From contig NZ_CP035758.1 in the NCBI RefSeq assembly GCF_004208415.1, positions 1,736,001 through 1,800,000 of the forward strand: DNA of 64,000 bases, given 5' to 3'. This DNA comes from Ktedonosporobacter rubrisoli. GTDB taxonomy: Bacteria; Chloroflexota; Ktedonobacteria; Ktedonobacterales; Ktedonobacteraceae. The notes below the pieces were generated by a model. That model had not been told where the DNA came from. It saw nothing but the letters and a program-made list of their open reading frames with translations, and searched no databases. How positions within the stretch are numbered: the first letter of the stretch is position 1; each line of letters starts with the position of its first letter. Below are positions 17,968 to 26,033 of this stretch, one piece after another. The position numbers and the translations under genes are program-made.

Positions 17968-18144
17968 TGGAGAGAGGTCAACTTTTCAACTGTCACAAAC
18001 AAGCTACCTGTTTCGACTCATGTGTAAGGGGGTGAAGCGAGAGAACGCATGGCTTTCCTGGAGGGTGGAAGCGATGCTTCTCCGCTGCCCTCAATATGGC
18101 TCAATAAAATATGCAGCTGCAAAGTAAGTCAACACTCAATAGAA

Positions 18145-19488
18145 ATGGACATAGTGATGAAGACCCATAAATATACTCAACTTCCAGTGATTATTGTTGG
18201 CGGCGGCCTCTCGGGCCTCTCCGCTGCCGCCTATCTTGCGCAAGCCGGTTATGCCGTGATGCTTTTTGAGAAGGCCAGTACCCTTGGCGGACGCGCCAGA
18301 ACCCGTCAACGCAACGGTTTCTTTTTCAATCAGGGAGCGCATGCCTTCCGTCTGGGAGGAGCAGGCGAACGCGTGCTTAACGAACTTGGCGTCTCCTATC
18401 GTGGCTTGCTGCCACAGCCCTTGGGAGTTTCCGCACTTGTGGATGGGAAGGTCCATTCCCTGGCGCCTGGAGGAACATCCCTATTAGAGATGCCTTTCTT
18501 ACCGCTTGCGGCCAAAGAAGAATTGATGCGCTTGTTTGCTGGCCTGAAACACCTGAATACGCAAGCGCTCCAGGGGAAAAGTCTGCAGGGATGGCTCGAA
18601 GAAGAGGTAAAGCATCCGCAGGCTCGTCAGTTTCTTCTCGCCCGAGCCCGCATCTCAACCTATACCACTGCGTCCGATCTGCTCTCCGCCGGTCTGGCCC
18701 TTTCGCTGCTGAGCAGGCAGGTGGTCTATCTGGATGAGGGCTGGCAAACCCTTGTGGATGGCCTCCAACAAAAAGCACAGGAGGCGGGGGCACACCTCAT
18801 CACGCAGGTCAGCGTCAAGGCGGTTGAAGTGGCTGGAGAAAGATACCACGTGCGCCTGGCGGATGGTTCGCGCTACGAAGCCAGTGCTGTATTGCTTGCC
18901 ACTGATCCAGCGACGGCTTGCGATCTGGTTTTTGATGGCACACACGAAGCATTAAGCCGTTGGGCTGCACAAGCGATTCCGGCCCGCGTGGCCTGCTTAG
19001 ATATCGCTTTGCGCCGCCTTCCCAATGCTGAGAACCTCACTACCCTGTGCCTGGATCGCCCACTCTACTATTCAGTGCATTCCGCCTCGGCGCACCTTGC
19101 GCCAGAGGGGAGCGCTCTGATCCATCTCATGAAATATCTGCGCCCGGATGAGACGGCGGAGCCAGTGGCGAGCCGGCAAGAGCTGGAAGCGCTGATGGAT
19201 CTCTTGCAGCCTGGCTGGCGCGCGGAAGTCATCGAAGAGTCCTTCTTGCCGCATATGATTGCCTCCAATGCCATTGTCCAGGCCAGGCTTGGTGGAGTAG
19301 GCGGGCGTCCTGCTTCCGCGGTTCCAGGACTTCCCAGTCTGTATATCGCTGGCGATTGGGTTGGCCCGGAAGGGGAAAAGGCGGAGGCGTGCTTTGCCAG
19401 CGCCAGAAGTGCTGCCAGGCTGATTATGGCTCAGCTTAGCACTGGGCGGAGCGCCTCCCTGGTTAGCTCATCGAGTGTCATAGACTAA
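18145..19488 (+). CDS. FAD-dependent amine-oxidase/phytoene-desaturase-like protein
   Basis: Probable start ATG 18145 (or 18157). A longer start at ATG 18049 has a purine-rich site 12 bp upstream but would add 32 residues before the FAD motif. Motifs: VIIVGGGLSGLSAAAYLAQAG (FAD Rossmann), FEKASTLGGRART (second FAD contact), FNQGAHAFRLGG, and a C-terminal PSLYIAGDWVGPEGEKAEA that binds the FAD. It belongs with NAD(P)-binding-like flavin oxidases and desaturases. The gene lies 86 bp upstream of an ECF41 sigma factor, whose group is commonly linked with such redox genes. Confidence 0.8.
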   Translation: MDIVMKTHKYTQLPVIIVGGGLSGLSAAAYLAQAGYAVMLFEKASTLGGRARTRQRNGFFFNQGAHAFRLGGAGERVLNELGVSYRGLLPQPLGVSALVDGKVHSLAPGGTSLLEMPFLPLAAKEELMRLFAGLKHLNTQALQGKSLQGWLEEEVKHPQARQFLLARARISTYTTASDLLSAGLALSLLSRQVVYLDEGWQTLVDGLQQKAQEAGAHLITQVSVKAVEVAGERYHVRLADGSRYEASAVLLATDPATACDLVFDGTHEALSRWAAQAIPARVACLDIALRRLPNAENLTTLCLDRPLYYSVHSASAHLAPEGSALIHLMKYLRPDETAEPVASRQELEALMDLLQPGWRAEVIEESFLPHMIASNAIVQARLGGVGGRPASAVPGLPSLYIAGDWVGPEGEKAEACFASARSAARLIMAQLSTGRSASLVSSSSVID

Positions 19489-19574
19489 ACTGAAGGGAGC
19501 CGCGTCTCTTTCACGCTTGCTTCGCTCGCTGTTTCTGGTGGCGAGAGGAATAATGGCAAAAGAGATACTTCACC

Positions 19575-20669
19575 ATGAAACGATCACCCACGCAACAGGA
19601 ACTTGTGTTCCAGCAGCATAAGTCGTTACTCTTTTCCATCGCATACCACATGCTGGGCAGTGTGATGGATGCTGAAGACTGTGTACAGGAAGCCTTCCTC
19701 CAATGGTATATCGCGGAACAGGAAGAATTCGTAGAAAATCCCAAAGCCTATCTCAGCACGATAGTGACGCGCAGGTGTATTGATCGGCTGCGCTCCGCGA
19801 AAACGCAGCGAGAAACCTACGTTGGCCTCTGGCTCCCCGAGCCGTTGGTTGCAACCACCGATCCGTTCGAGCGCTGGGAGCTCAACGAATCGCTCTCTCT
19901 GGCCTTTCTTCTGTTGTTGGAGCGCCTGTCGCCTATTGAGCGGGCAGTCTATATCTTGCGCCAGGTATTCGACTACGATTACGCAGAGATTGCACCCATC
20001 GTGGGGAAAAGCGCGGAAAACTGCCGCCAGATTATGCATCGAGCGCGACGGCATCTGCCCGCGTTCCCTGACCACATGCCCGTGCTCCATGCCCAACACC
20101 GGCAGGTTTTTACCAAGTTTTTCCAAGCCTGGATGAACGGCGATATGGAAGGACTGTTGCAGGTGCTCGCAGACGAGATTGTGCTCCATACCGATGGCGG
20201 AGGCAAAGTTCGCACAATCCTCCATCCTTTGTATGGGCCAGGGCAGGTGACGCGCTATCTGTTTGGGCTTCAACAGAAAGTGTTCCCTGTGGTCAAGTTT
20301 GCCCTCCGATCCACGTGGATTAATGGCCAACCGGGTTTGATCGGCTACCTGGAGGAAGCTATGGAGGACAAGTCGCGGCTACCCCAGGAACGAGAAGAAA
20401 CTGAGAACGGCAAACAATTGGTGGCGTGGCATCAACGCATCCTTGCGAAGGGAGAGGTGGTTTTTGTTATGGGGCTGACGTGCGTCGACGCCCAGGTCCA
20501 GGAGATCGATATCATCGCCAATCCAGAGAAGCTGAGGCACATTCCTATCAGCAATGGTGACGACAATGACACTACAGTTTATGAAATTCCTGCTTCAGAA
20601 GTTCGCTGGAGCGACGCGCTTACCCGGCATGTAGGCACGCTGAAAGGATCGCTAGGTGCTGACTACTGA
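19575..20669 (+). CDS. ECF41-type sigma factor (SigJ-like) with SnoaL-like extension
   Basis: 364 residues. Sigma region 2 (HKSLLFSIAYHMLGSVMDAEDCVQEAF) is followed by region 4 (LSPIERAVYILRQVFDYDYAEIAPIVGKSAENCRQIMHRARRHL). A C-terminal NTF2/SnoaL-like domain bears the hallmark DGGGK (about residue 200) and NPEKL (about residue 316) motifs of ECF41. In this group the fused domain acts in place of an anti-sigma factor. Expected partners are oxidoreductases; here a flavoprotein lies upstream and a SnoaL-like gene downstream. A self-regulated promoter is expected but was not identified. Confidence 0.88.
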   Translation: MKRSPTQQELVFQQHKSLLFSIAYHMLGSVMDAEDCVQEAFLQWYIAEQEEFVENPKAYLSTIVTRRCIDRLRSAKTQRETYVGLWLPEPLVATTDPFERWELNESLSLAFLLLLERLSPIERAVYILRQVFDYDYAEIAPIVGKSAENCRQIMHRARRHLPAFPDHMPVLHAQHRQVFTKFFQAWMNGDMEGLLQVLADEIVLHTDGGGKVRTILHPLYGPGQVTRYLFGLQQKVFPVVKFALRSTWINGQPGLIGYLEEAMEDKSRLPQEREETENGKQLVAWHQRILAKGEVVFVMGLTCVDAQVQEIDIIANPEKLRHIPISNGDDNDTTVYEIPASEVRWSDALTRHVGTLKGSLGADY

Positions 20670-20789
20670 TAGCCCTGGCCCATGATGGACATTTTGTCCG
20701 AGAAAAAGATGAGAAAGCAGGGGCAGAATAGCTGGCGCGTGATCCCAGGGGATCATAGTGCTGGTAACACCCAGATAATGAGGAAATCA

Positions 20790-21269
20790 ATGAGTAATTT
20801 AGAGAGCATTATTGATCGGATAGAGATCGAGGCGCTGTGCGGCGAGTTCACTGACGCAGCGATGATGGACGATTACGAGCGCATGGCCATGCTGTTCACC
20901 GAAGACGGCGTGCTGCGCATGCCTGACGCCAATATAGTACAAGTGGGCCGGGAGCAGATCCGCGCCGGGAGCGAGCAGCTGCAGGAGCAGTGGGAATACT
21001 TTGTGCAAACCACGCATCCGGGCATGATCCAGCTTGACGGCGATACCGCAGTCGGTCGGGCCTATATCAGTGAGATCATGCGCATGCGCGACGGCAACTC
21101 GTACGTGAACTATGCTATATACCACGACCGCTACCAGCGCACTGCGGATGGCTGGAAGTTTGCCGAGCGCTCTTACGAGGTCAGGTATCTCGACACCACG
21201 TCGCTGGCGGGTTTCGATCCCAGGGCGGCAAAGGCGCCGACCGCTGACAATTCTTCAAAAGGAAAATAA
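20790..21269 (+). CDS. SnoaL/NTF2-like nuclear-transport-factor-fold protein
   Basis: The start is placed at ATG 20790 (MSNLESIIDRIEIEALCGEF) because GAGGAA lies 6 bp upstream; an earlier ATG at 20682 would add an unrelated tail. 159 residues of a SnoaL_4-like fold: helix 1 with AALC-type contact, YERMAMLFTEDGVLRMP, and VNYAIYHDRYQRTADGWKFAERSYEVRYLD. Proteins of this fold are hydrolases, isomerases or dehydratases, or have no known catalysis. The position 120 bp after the ECF41 gene suggests co-transcription. A terminator follows. Confidence 0.8.
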   Translation: MSNLESIIDRIEIEALCGEFTDAAMMDDYERMAMLFTEDGVLRMPDANIVQVGREQIRAGSEQLQEQWEYFVQTTHPGMIQLDGDTAVGRAYISEIMRMRDGNSYVNYAIYHDRYQRTADGWKFAERSYEVRYLDTTSLAGFDPRAAKAPTADNSSKGK

Positions 21270-21274
21270 ATCGT

Positions 21275-21302
21275 AGGATGCGCTGACTTTCCCGCGCATC
21301 CT
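21275..21302 (+). terminator. Terminator after the SnoaL-like gene
   Basis: AGGATGCGC (21275-21283) pairs with GCGCATCCT (21294-21302) around a 10-nt loop and is followed by TTTG, six bases after the stop codon. Confidence 0.65.
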
Positions 21303-21491
21303 TTGAAAACGCTCACCTATTGAATGGACATCTTGAGCTGAACCCAATCACATATGAGCAAACCTTCTGCTTAAGAACGGTTTTCATGACGACGAGAAGA
21401 CTGGACAAACGGGAGTGAGAAGGTAGCTCATCAACAGCGTCATTAGCAACATTTCACCTGGTTCATCTCAAGAAGTATAGAAGATAAGAAA

Positions 21492-22136
21492 GTGAAAACA
21501 ATCCCAATGGCTACTTTTCTCTCAAATTCTGAATTCACACAATTGGCATCAGAGCAGCAGATCGAGCGGACTGTGCAGGCGCTGCAGGCGCACGGTATGC
21601 AGGTTGCCGTCTTTGCTACTGGCGCAGAAGCAAGCGCATATGTGCTTGCGCAGATTCCAGCGGGAGCGGAGGTCTATAATTCGCCCTCGCATACCCTTGA
21701 GACGATTGGCCTGGCCGAGCAGATCGAACACCCGACGCGCTTTCACTCGGTACGCGCTCGGTCAGCGAAACTTGATTATGCGACTCAGCGTAATGAGATG
21801 CGCAAACTGGCAGCGGCCCCCGATGTTCTGGTGGGAAGCGTCCATGCCATTACCGAATCCGGCGAAGTGCTCATCGCCTCAGCCTCTGGCAGCCAGTTAA
21901 GCGCCGCTGCCTGCGGAGCGAGCAAGGTGATCTGGGTGGTGGGCACGCAAAAGCTCGTGCGCACGTTGGATGATGGCCTGCGTCGCATCCGGGAACATTG
22001 CCTTCCCTTAGAAAGCGAACGTGTCCGACAAGAATACGGCCAGGGCAGTGCCATCAATAAACTGCTGACCATCAATGCAGAGCACGAGCCTGGTCGGGTC
22101 ACGATAGTTCTGGTCAAGCAACAGCTTGGTTTCTAG
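21492..22136 (+). CDS. LUD-domain protein (LutC/YkgG-like)
   Basis: 214 residues. The start is GTG 21492 or ATG 21507; neither has a clean ribosome site. Motifs typical of the LUD fold are AEVYNSPSHTLETIGL, VLVGSVHAITESGEVLIASASGSQLSA (the nucleotide/ligand loop) and KVIWVVGTQKLV with DDGLRRIREH. LUD proteins such as LutC take part in lactate oxidation with LutA/LutB, but no such partners are here, so this is a stand-alone LUD protein of unknown role. It is followed by a 16-bp hairpin. Confidence 0.8.
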   Translation: MKTIPMATFLSNSEFTQLASEQQIERTVQALQAHGMQVAVFATGAEASAYVLAQIPAGAEVYNSPSHTLETIGLAEQIEHPTRFHSVRARSAKLDYATQRNEMRKLAAAPDVLVGSVHAITESGEVLIASASGSQLSAAACGASKVIWVVGTQKLVRTLDDGLRRIREHCLPLESERVRQEYGQGSAINKLLTINAEHEPGRVTIVLVKQQLGF

Positions 22137-22493
22137 CAGAGCCGAGTTTTCACCATAAGCCGCTTGCTCTGATAAAACTAACAGGGGAGAATCAGGCTCG
22201 CTTCTCCCCTGTTAGTTCCTTCACGAGAAAATATGTTGGTTCCCCAGATCATTTCTCATCCTTTGTTTCCTCCAATAAAGTAGCGCATAGAACCTCGCAT
22301 TCTGGCATGCAATCTTCTTGAATGCTAGCAGAAAAAATAGCTAAATGCTAACAATTAGCCGGGCGATGTGCTACACTCAGAATTAGCAGTCATACACATG
22401 CATTGCTAAATAGGCGAGAGAGCGCAAGCCATTATAAGGAATGCGCATTGTAAGCTTTTTACCCAAATGCTAGAAAAGTAGCCTGTCTCATGA
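22137..22493. other. Intergenic region: terminator and ATGCTA repeats
   Basis: Holds the hairpin at 22176-22217. Then, in AT-rich DNA, there are scattered copies of ATGCTA (22322, 22345, 22467) and a TTGCTAAAT variant near 22403, upstream of the putative metallopeptidase. No small gene was supported. Confidence 0.4.
22176..22217 (+). terminator. Terminator after the LUD gene
   Basis: A perfect 16-bp stem AACTAACAGGGGAGAA (22176-22191) / TTCTCCCCTGTTAGTT (22202-22217) with a 10-nt loop and a T-rich end, 39 bp past the stop. Confidence 0.75.
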
Positions 22494-23723
22494 ATGAAAG
22501 GAAGGATACTAATATTGAATGAACAGTGGTTACGTGATTACACAGTCTTATGCCTACGCCTTAACAAACATATCCATGCGCAAACTGGCTATATAGATGT
22601 TGAGGAATATCAGCCGCCTGAGTGGTATGAACAGGTACAGCATGAGCCACTGCAGCCTCATGAGCTGCTCTTACACGATACTCAAAAGTTGATGGATAGC
22701 CTGCCACAACAGAATTTTCTGGCGCAACGCAGCATATTTCTGGCCAGGCAGTTGCGCGCCCTCGAAACTGTGGCCCGCCGTTTGCAGGGAGAACGTTTTT
22801 CGCTCAAGGAGGAAGTAGCGCGCTGCTTTGATCTTCAAGTGGATTGGGTGCCTGAGAGCGTTTTTGAGCAGGCCTATGCTCTCTATGATGAAGCTTTGCC
22901 GGGTAGTGGCAGCCTGGCCGAGCGCTTCAAGAGCTGGAAAGCCGCCTTCACGCTGCCCGCAGCAAAAAAGCATCTCCTGCCAATGTTTCTCCAACGCGCC
23001 CTCGACGAGGCACGCAAGCGTACACGGGCTCTCGTTCCCTTCCCGGCTGACGAGCAAGCCGAGATCAAGACCATTACAGATCAGCCTGTGCGCGCCATCG
23101 CCTGCTATCTGGGGAATAAGCGCTCGTGCATCTACCTCAATCCCGCTGTACCATTTCCGCTTACCGATCTCTTCTATGTGCTGTGTCATGAAGGCTATCC
23201 TGGTCACCTGGCCGAAGCCGTGCTCAAAGACGAAGAGCTTATCAAGAAGCGGGGCTATCTTGAACAGCGCGTGGGCCTGCTTTACACACCTCCCTTTGTG
23301 ATAAGTGAAGGGCTTGCACTCCTCGCCCATGAGCTGCTCTTTGCCCCTGGCGAGGCCGAACAATGGCTGGCCGAGCATATCTATCCAGAAGCTGGCCTGC
23401 AGCCGGATGGTAGCGATCTAACAAAGATCCAGCGCGCTACCGATCTCTTGTTTGGTGTCTCGTGTAATGCGGCCTGGCTCTTGCGCGAGGGGCGCCCGGC
23501 TGACGAAGTGCGGGACTATTTGCAGCGCTATGCGCTCCTGAATGATGAGGCAGCCCATCGCCAACTTGCCTCTTTGCAGCGGCCATTTCACCAGACCTAC
23601 ATCTACACTTACTTCTATGGCCGGCGCTTGTTAGAAGCGAGCCTGCAGGGAGCACAGCGGCAAGAGCGTATGTGGCAATTGCTCACGGAGCAGCTCACGG
23701 CCTCCGACATAAGCAAATGGTAG
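22494..23723 (+). CDS. Putative zinc metallopeptidase, DUF885-like
   Basis: 409 residues, mostly helical, with no signal peptide. The motif CHEGYPGHLAEAVLKDE (about residues 232-248) is an HExxxxH zinc site like HEAYPGH of DUF885 proteins. The downstream ISEGLALLAHELLF supplies a likely third ligand (Glu). The N-terminal half (residues 1-200) is a helical region with WL-D-type starts seen in that group. It may be a cytoplasmic peptidase; the substrate is unknown. Start: ATG 22494, or TTG 22515 behind AAAGGAAGG; the choice is open. It is convergent with the TetR at 23828. Confidence 0.6.
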   Translation: MKGRILILNEQWLRDYTVLCLRLNKHIHAQTGYIDVEEYQPPEWYEQVQHEPLQPHELLLHDTQKLMDSLPQQNFLAQRSIFLARQLRALETVARRLQGERFSLKEEVARCFDLQVDWVPESVFEQAYALYDEALPGSGSLAERFKSWKAAFTLPAAKKHLLPMFLQRALDEARKRTRALVPFPADEQAEIKTITDQPVRAIACYLGNKRSCIYLNPAVPFPLTDLFYVLCHEGYPGHLAEAVLKDEELIKKRGYLEQRVGLLYTPPFVISEGLALLAHELLFAPGEAEQWLAEHIYPEAGLQPDGSDLTKIQRATDLLFGVSCNAAWLLREGRPADEVRDYLQRYALLNDEAAHRQLASLQRPFHQTYIYTYFYGRRLLEASLQGAQRQERMWQLLTEQLTASDISKW

Positions 23724-23827
23724 TTTTGAGCGTTTGCTAGCGAACAGCTTTTCCAATGGCGATTGAAAATTTCTGCTGGTTCGTGCTTTAAGACACGAAG
23801 CTGATCTATATTAACTGCAAGAGGGTG

Positions 23828-24427
23828 TTACCCTGGCAAGGCACTAGAAGCCAGATGGGTGACACCTTCTAAAAGCATCAGCACGACATGCCGGGCCATC
23901 TTTTCTGCTGTCATTGTGGTGCTATTCTGACTCCACTGGATCGCTGCGCCGAGAATTGTCCAACTCATAAGCTCTGCAGTCATCTCTACGCTTAGCTGCC
24001 ATCTCATTTGCGCATTCTTGCCTTGTTTCAACCAGATGACCAGGAAAGTGGCAAGCTCTTCCCTGATTACTTTTTCAGTCAGAGGATCAACTATATGCAA
24101 TGAAGAGCACTGATGATACGTGCCCTTGAAATACTCCAACGTAGCCTCAATGAGCAGGTGCAAGGTATTTTGCTCCCATTGCGGGATGGGTGGGAGCTCG
24201 CTGGTTAGCGCATCGCGAAATCTTTCGCGGATAACTGCCTCCAACAAGGCATATTTGTCTGCAAAGTGAGCATAAAAGGTACCTCGATGGACATTGGCAC
24301 GCTCGGTAATCTCCTGAATACTCATAGCGGTAAAGCCTTTTTCATCCAGCATGGCAAGGAAAGCCTCTTCTAAGACCTGACGAGTGCGTTTAGCGCGTCG
24401 ATCGATGTTTTTCGAAGGTGTTGCCAT
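23828..24427 (-). CDS. TetR-family regulator
   Basis: 199 residues; ATG 24427 with CAGGAGC upstream. HTH at residues 14-60: TRQVLEEAFLAMLDEKGFTA and SIQEITERANVHRGTFYAHF. The C-terminal domain (LLIEATLEYFKGTYHQCSS, LSVEMTAELMSWTILGAAIQW) is of the TetR_C group. It is divergent from the F420-type enzyme gene at 24646 and probably regulates it. The 218-bp region between them shows no clear palindrome. Confidence 0.85.
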   Translation of the reverse strand: MATPSKNIDRRAKRTRQVLEEAFLAMLDEKGFTAMSIQEITERANVHRGTFYAHFADKYALLEAVIRERFRDALTSELPPIPQWEQNTLHLLIEATLEYFKGTYHQCSSLHIVDPLTEKVIREELATFLVIWLKQGKNAQMRWQLSVEMTAELMSWTILGAAIQWSQNSTTMTAEKMARHVVLMLLEGVTHLASSALPG

Positions 24428-24645
24428 GAAAAAGTGCTCCTGTTCCTGCTTGCTTTGACCTCGTAGCTGGCCTGAATGCGCTGCCCTTTTTATCTACAAA
24501 TTGGCTATTTTGTTCCCTAACCGACATAAAGGCGTATTTGCACATGGCTTTCGGGACATATTCCCTTTATCATTGTAGACAACGGTTGCAGGGCCTGGCA
24601 AGAGGGCCTCATAACTATATTGCTGTAAAAGAAAGAAAGAAGCAT

Positions 24646-25089
24646 ATGCCACAGACAGATCAACCTTTGAACCAGGATGTTATCAAGGATTTTCGTGAGA
24701 ATAACGGGCAAATCAGCGGCACTTACCCATTGAGTAAACCTATTAAGGGAATACCACTTTTGTTGCTTCATACCAAGGGCGCACAAAGTGGACTTGAACG
24801 TGTGAACCCTTTGGCCTACCTTGCCGAGGAAAAGCGTCTGTTCGTCATTGCCTCTGATGCTGGAGGACAAAAGCATCCTGCCTGGTTCCGCAATGCGTTG
24901 GCGCATCCCCAGGAGGTGACAGTTGAACTGGGAACAGAGACCTTTGCTGTGCGGGCAAAGGCTCTTGAGGGCGAGGAACGAGAGATCTTCTTTCAGAAAA
25001 TGGCTGCTATCTTCCCCGTTTTCCTTGAGTACCAACAGAAAGCGCATCCGCGCTTGATTCCAGTTGTCGAGTTGATTCGCCAGCCCTAA
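24646..25089 (+). CDS. DDN-like F420-dependent quinone/nitro reductase
   Basis: Start ATG 24646 (MPQTDQPLNQDVIKDFRENN); 147 residues. Split-barrel flavin/deazaflavin fold: GIPLLLLHTKGAQSGLERVNPLAYL, then FVIASDAGGQKHPAWFRNALAHPQEVTVELG, the signature of the nitroreductase family deazaflavin-dependent (DDN/F420-dependent quinone reductase) proteins. It needs coenzyme F420H2, and two LLM genes in the window suggest the host makes F420. It is likely controlled by the divergent TetR at 23828 and may detoxify quinones or nitro compounds. Confidence 0.85.
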   Translation: MPQTDQPLNQDVIKDFRENNGQISGTYPLSKPIKGIPLLLLHTKGAQSGLERVNPLAYLAEEKRLFVIASDAGGQKHPAWFRNALAHPQEVTVELGTETFAVRAKALEGEEREIFFQKMAAIFPVFLEYQQKAHPRLIPVVELIRQP

Positions 25090-25194
25090 GAGTGGGAGAT
25101 AGCGCTGCGCCTGCAGGGGCATCCAAAAACTCTTTCATCCCATATATTGAAGTGCTCCTGGCCAAATGGGAGCGCAAATGTGAAAGGAAAGGTT

Positions 25195-25855
25195 ATGACA
25201 AACGAGAGCGAGCAGTGGACTGCTCAGGGCCGACTACCGACCAGGAAAGCTCGAAGGGGGTCCCCCGGCTGCATCATATAAACCTGAAAACGACCCGCAA
25301 GAGATGGTAGACTGGTATCAAAAAGTTGTGCGCATGGAGGTTGTGGCGGATCACCCTGCCGCGACCTTCCTGAGCAACGATCTGGCAAACCATCGTATCG
25401 CCCTGCTTACAGTGCCTGGCATCACGCCTGATGAGGACCGGATTCATCACGACGGACTGCATCATTCGGCGTTTGAATATAGCAGTTTTGAAGGGCTCAA
25501 CGCGGTGTATTTGCGACTTCGAGACGAAGACATCGTGCCTCTCTACTGCATTGATCATGGTTTCACGTTATCGTACTACTACGCAGATCCTGATGGCAAT
25601 CTTGTGGAATTACAGATAGATGCCTTCGGCGATTGGAAAAAATCGCGTGAATGGGTAGCCCAGGAACTGTTAAGGCAGCAATTCATGATAGGTGCTCTCG
25701 TTGACCCGGCGAAGGTTGCCGATGCCTATCAGCAGGGGCTTTCGTTCGAGGAGATCCATGCGAAGGCGGGCGAGGGGATGTTCAGCCCGGCGCAAGTACC
25801 AGACCTCCGTTTTCCTGCGCCACCACCGGATGTTCCGCCCCTCTTGCGCGTCTAA
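25195..25855 (+). pseudogene. VOC/glyoxalase-family gene, frameshifted near its 5' end
   Basis: ATG 25195 has an excellent ribosome site (AAAGGAAAGGTT), but its frame leads to a stop after 28 codons. The family's first strand, PRLHHINLKTTR with the metal-ligand His, appears in a second frame at about 25265-25302. The rest, EMVDWYQKVVRMEVVADHP through HHDGLHHSAFEY and LVELQIDAF, is in a third frame from about 25301 to the stop at 25855. Two small deletions explain this: one base in a G5/C5 run near 25256-25265, and four bases around 25300. If intact, it would be a metal-dependent dioxygenase or isomerase. A shorter product from ATG 25304 would lack a metal ligand. Confidence 0.7.
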
Positions 25856-25973
25856 CAGCTTTGGCGGGTGACCGTGAACTTTTGAGGAGTTGTGAGCAGA
25901 GAACGAGATATGGAGCGCCAGCCGAATATTCACCGCACGGTACCTCCTCTGCGAGGGACCTGCTGGCAGACAG

Positions 25974-26006
25974 GAGAAAGGGCGAGCTTTGCAGCCACCC
26001 TTTCTC
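25974..26006. terminator. Hairpin between convergent genes
   Basis: GAGAAAGGG (25974-25982) pairs with CCCTTTCTC (25998-26006) around a 15-nt loop. It lies between the VOC remnant (plus) and the RHH-protein gene (minus) and could serve both. Confidence 0.6.
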
Positions 26007-26033
26007 TTCTATGCGCCCGATCCGTTGGCAGGA

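Noticed and set aside
18049..18144. Longer N-terminus for the amine-oxidase-like flavoprotein
   Set aside because: The added 32 residues have no counterpart before the FAD motif in this family; the shorter start fits better, though a ribosome site is weak at both.
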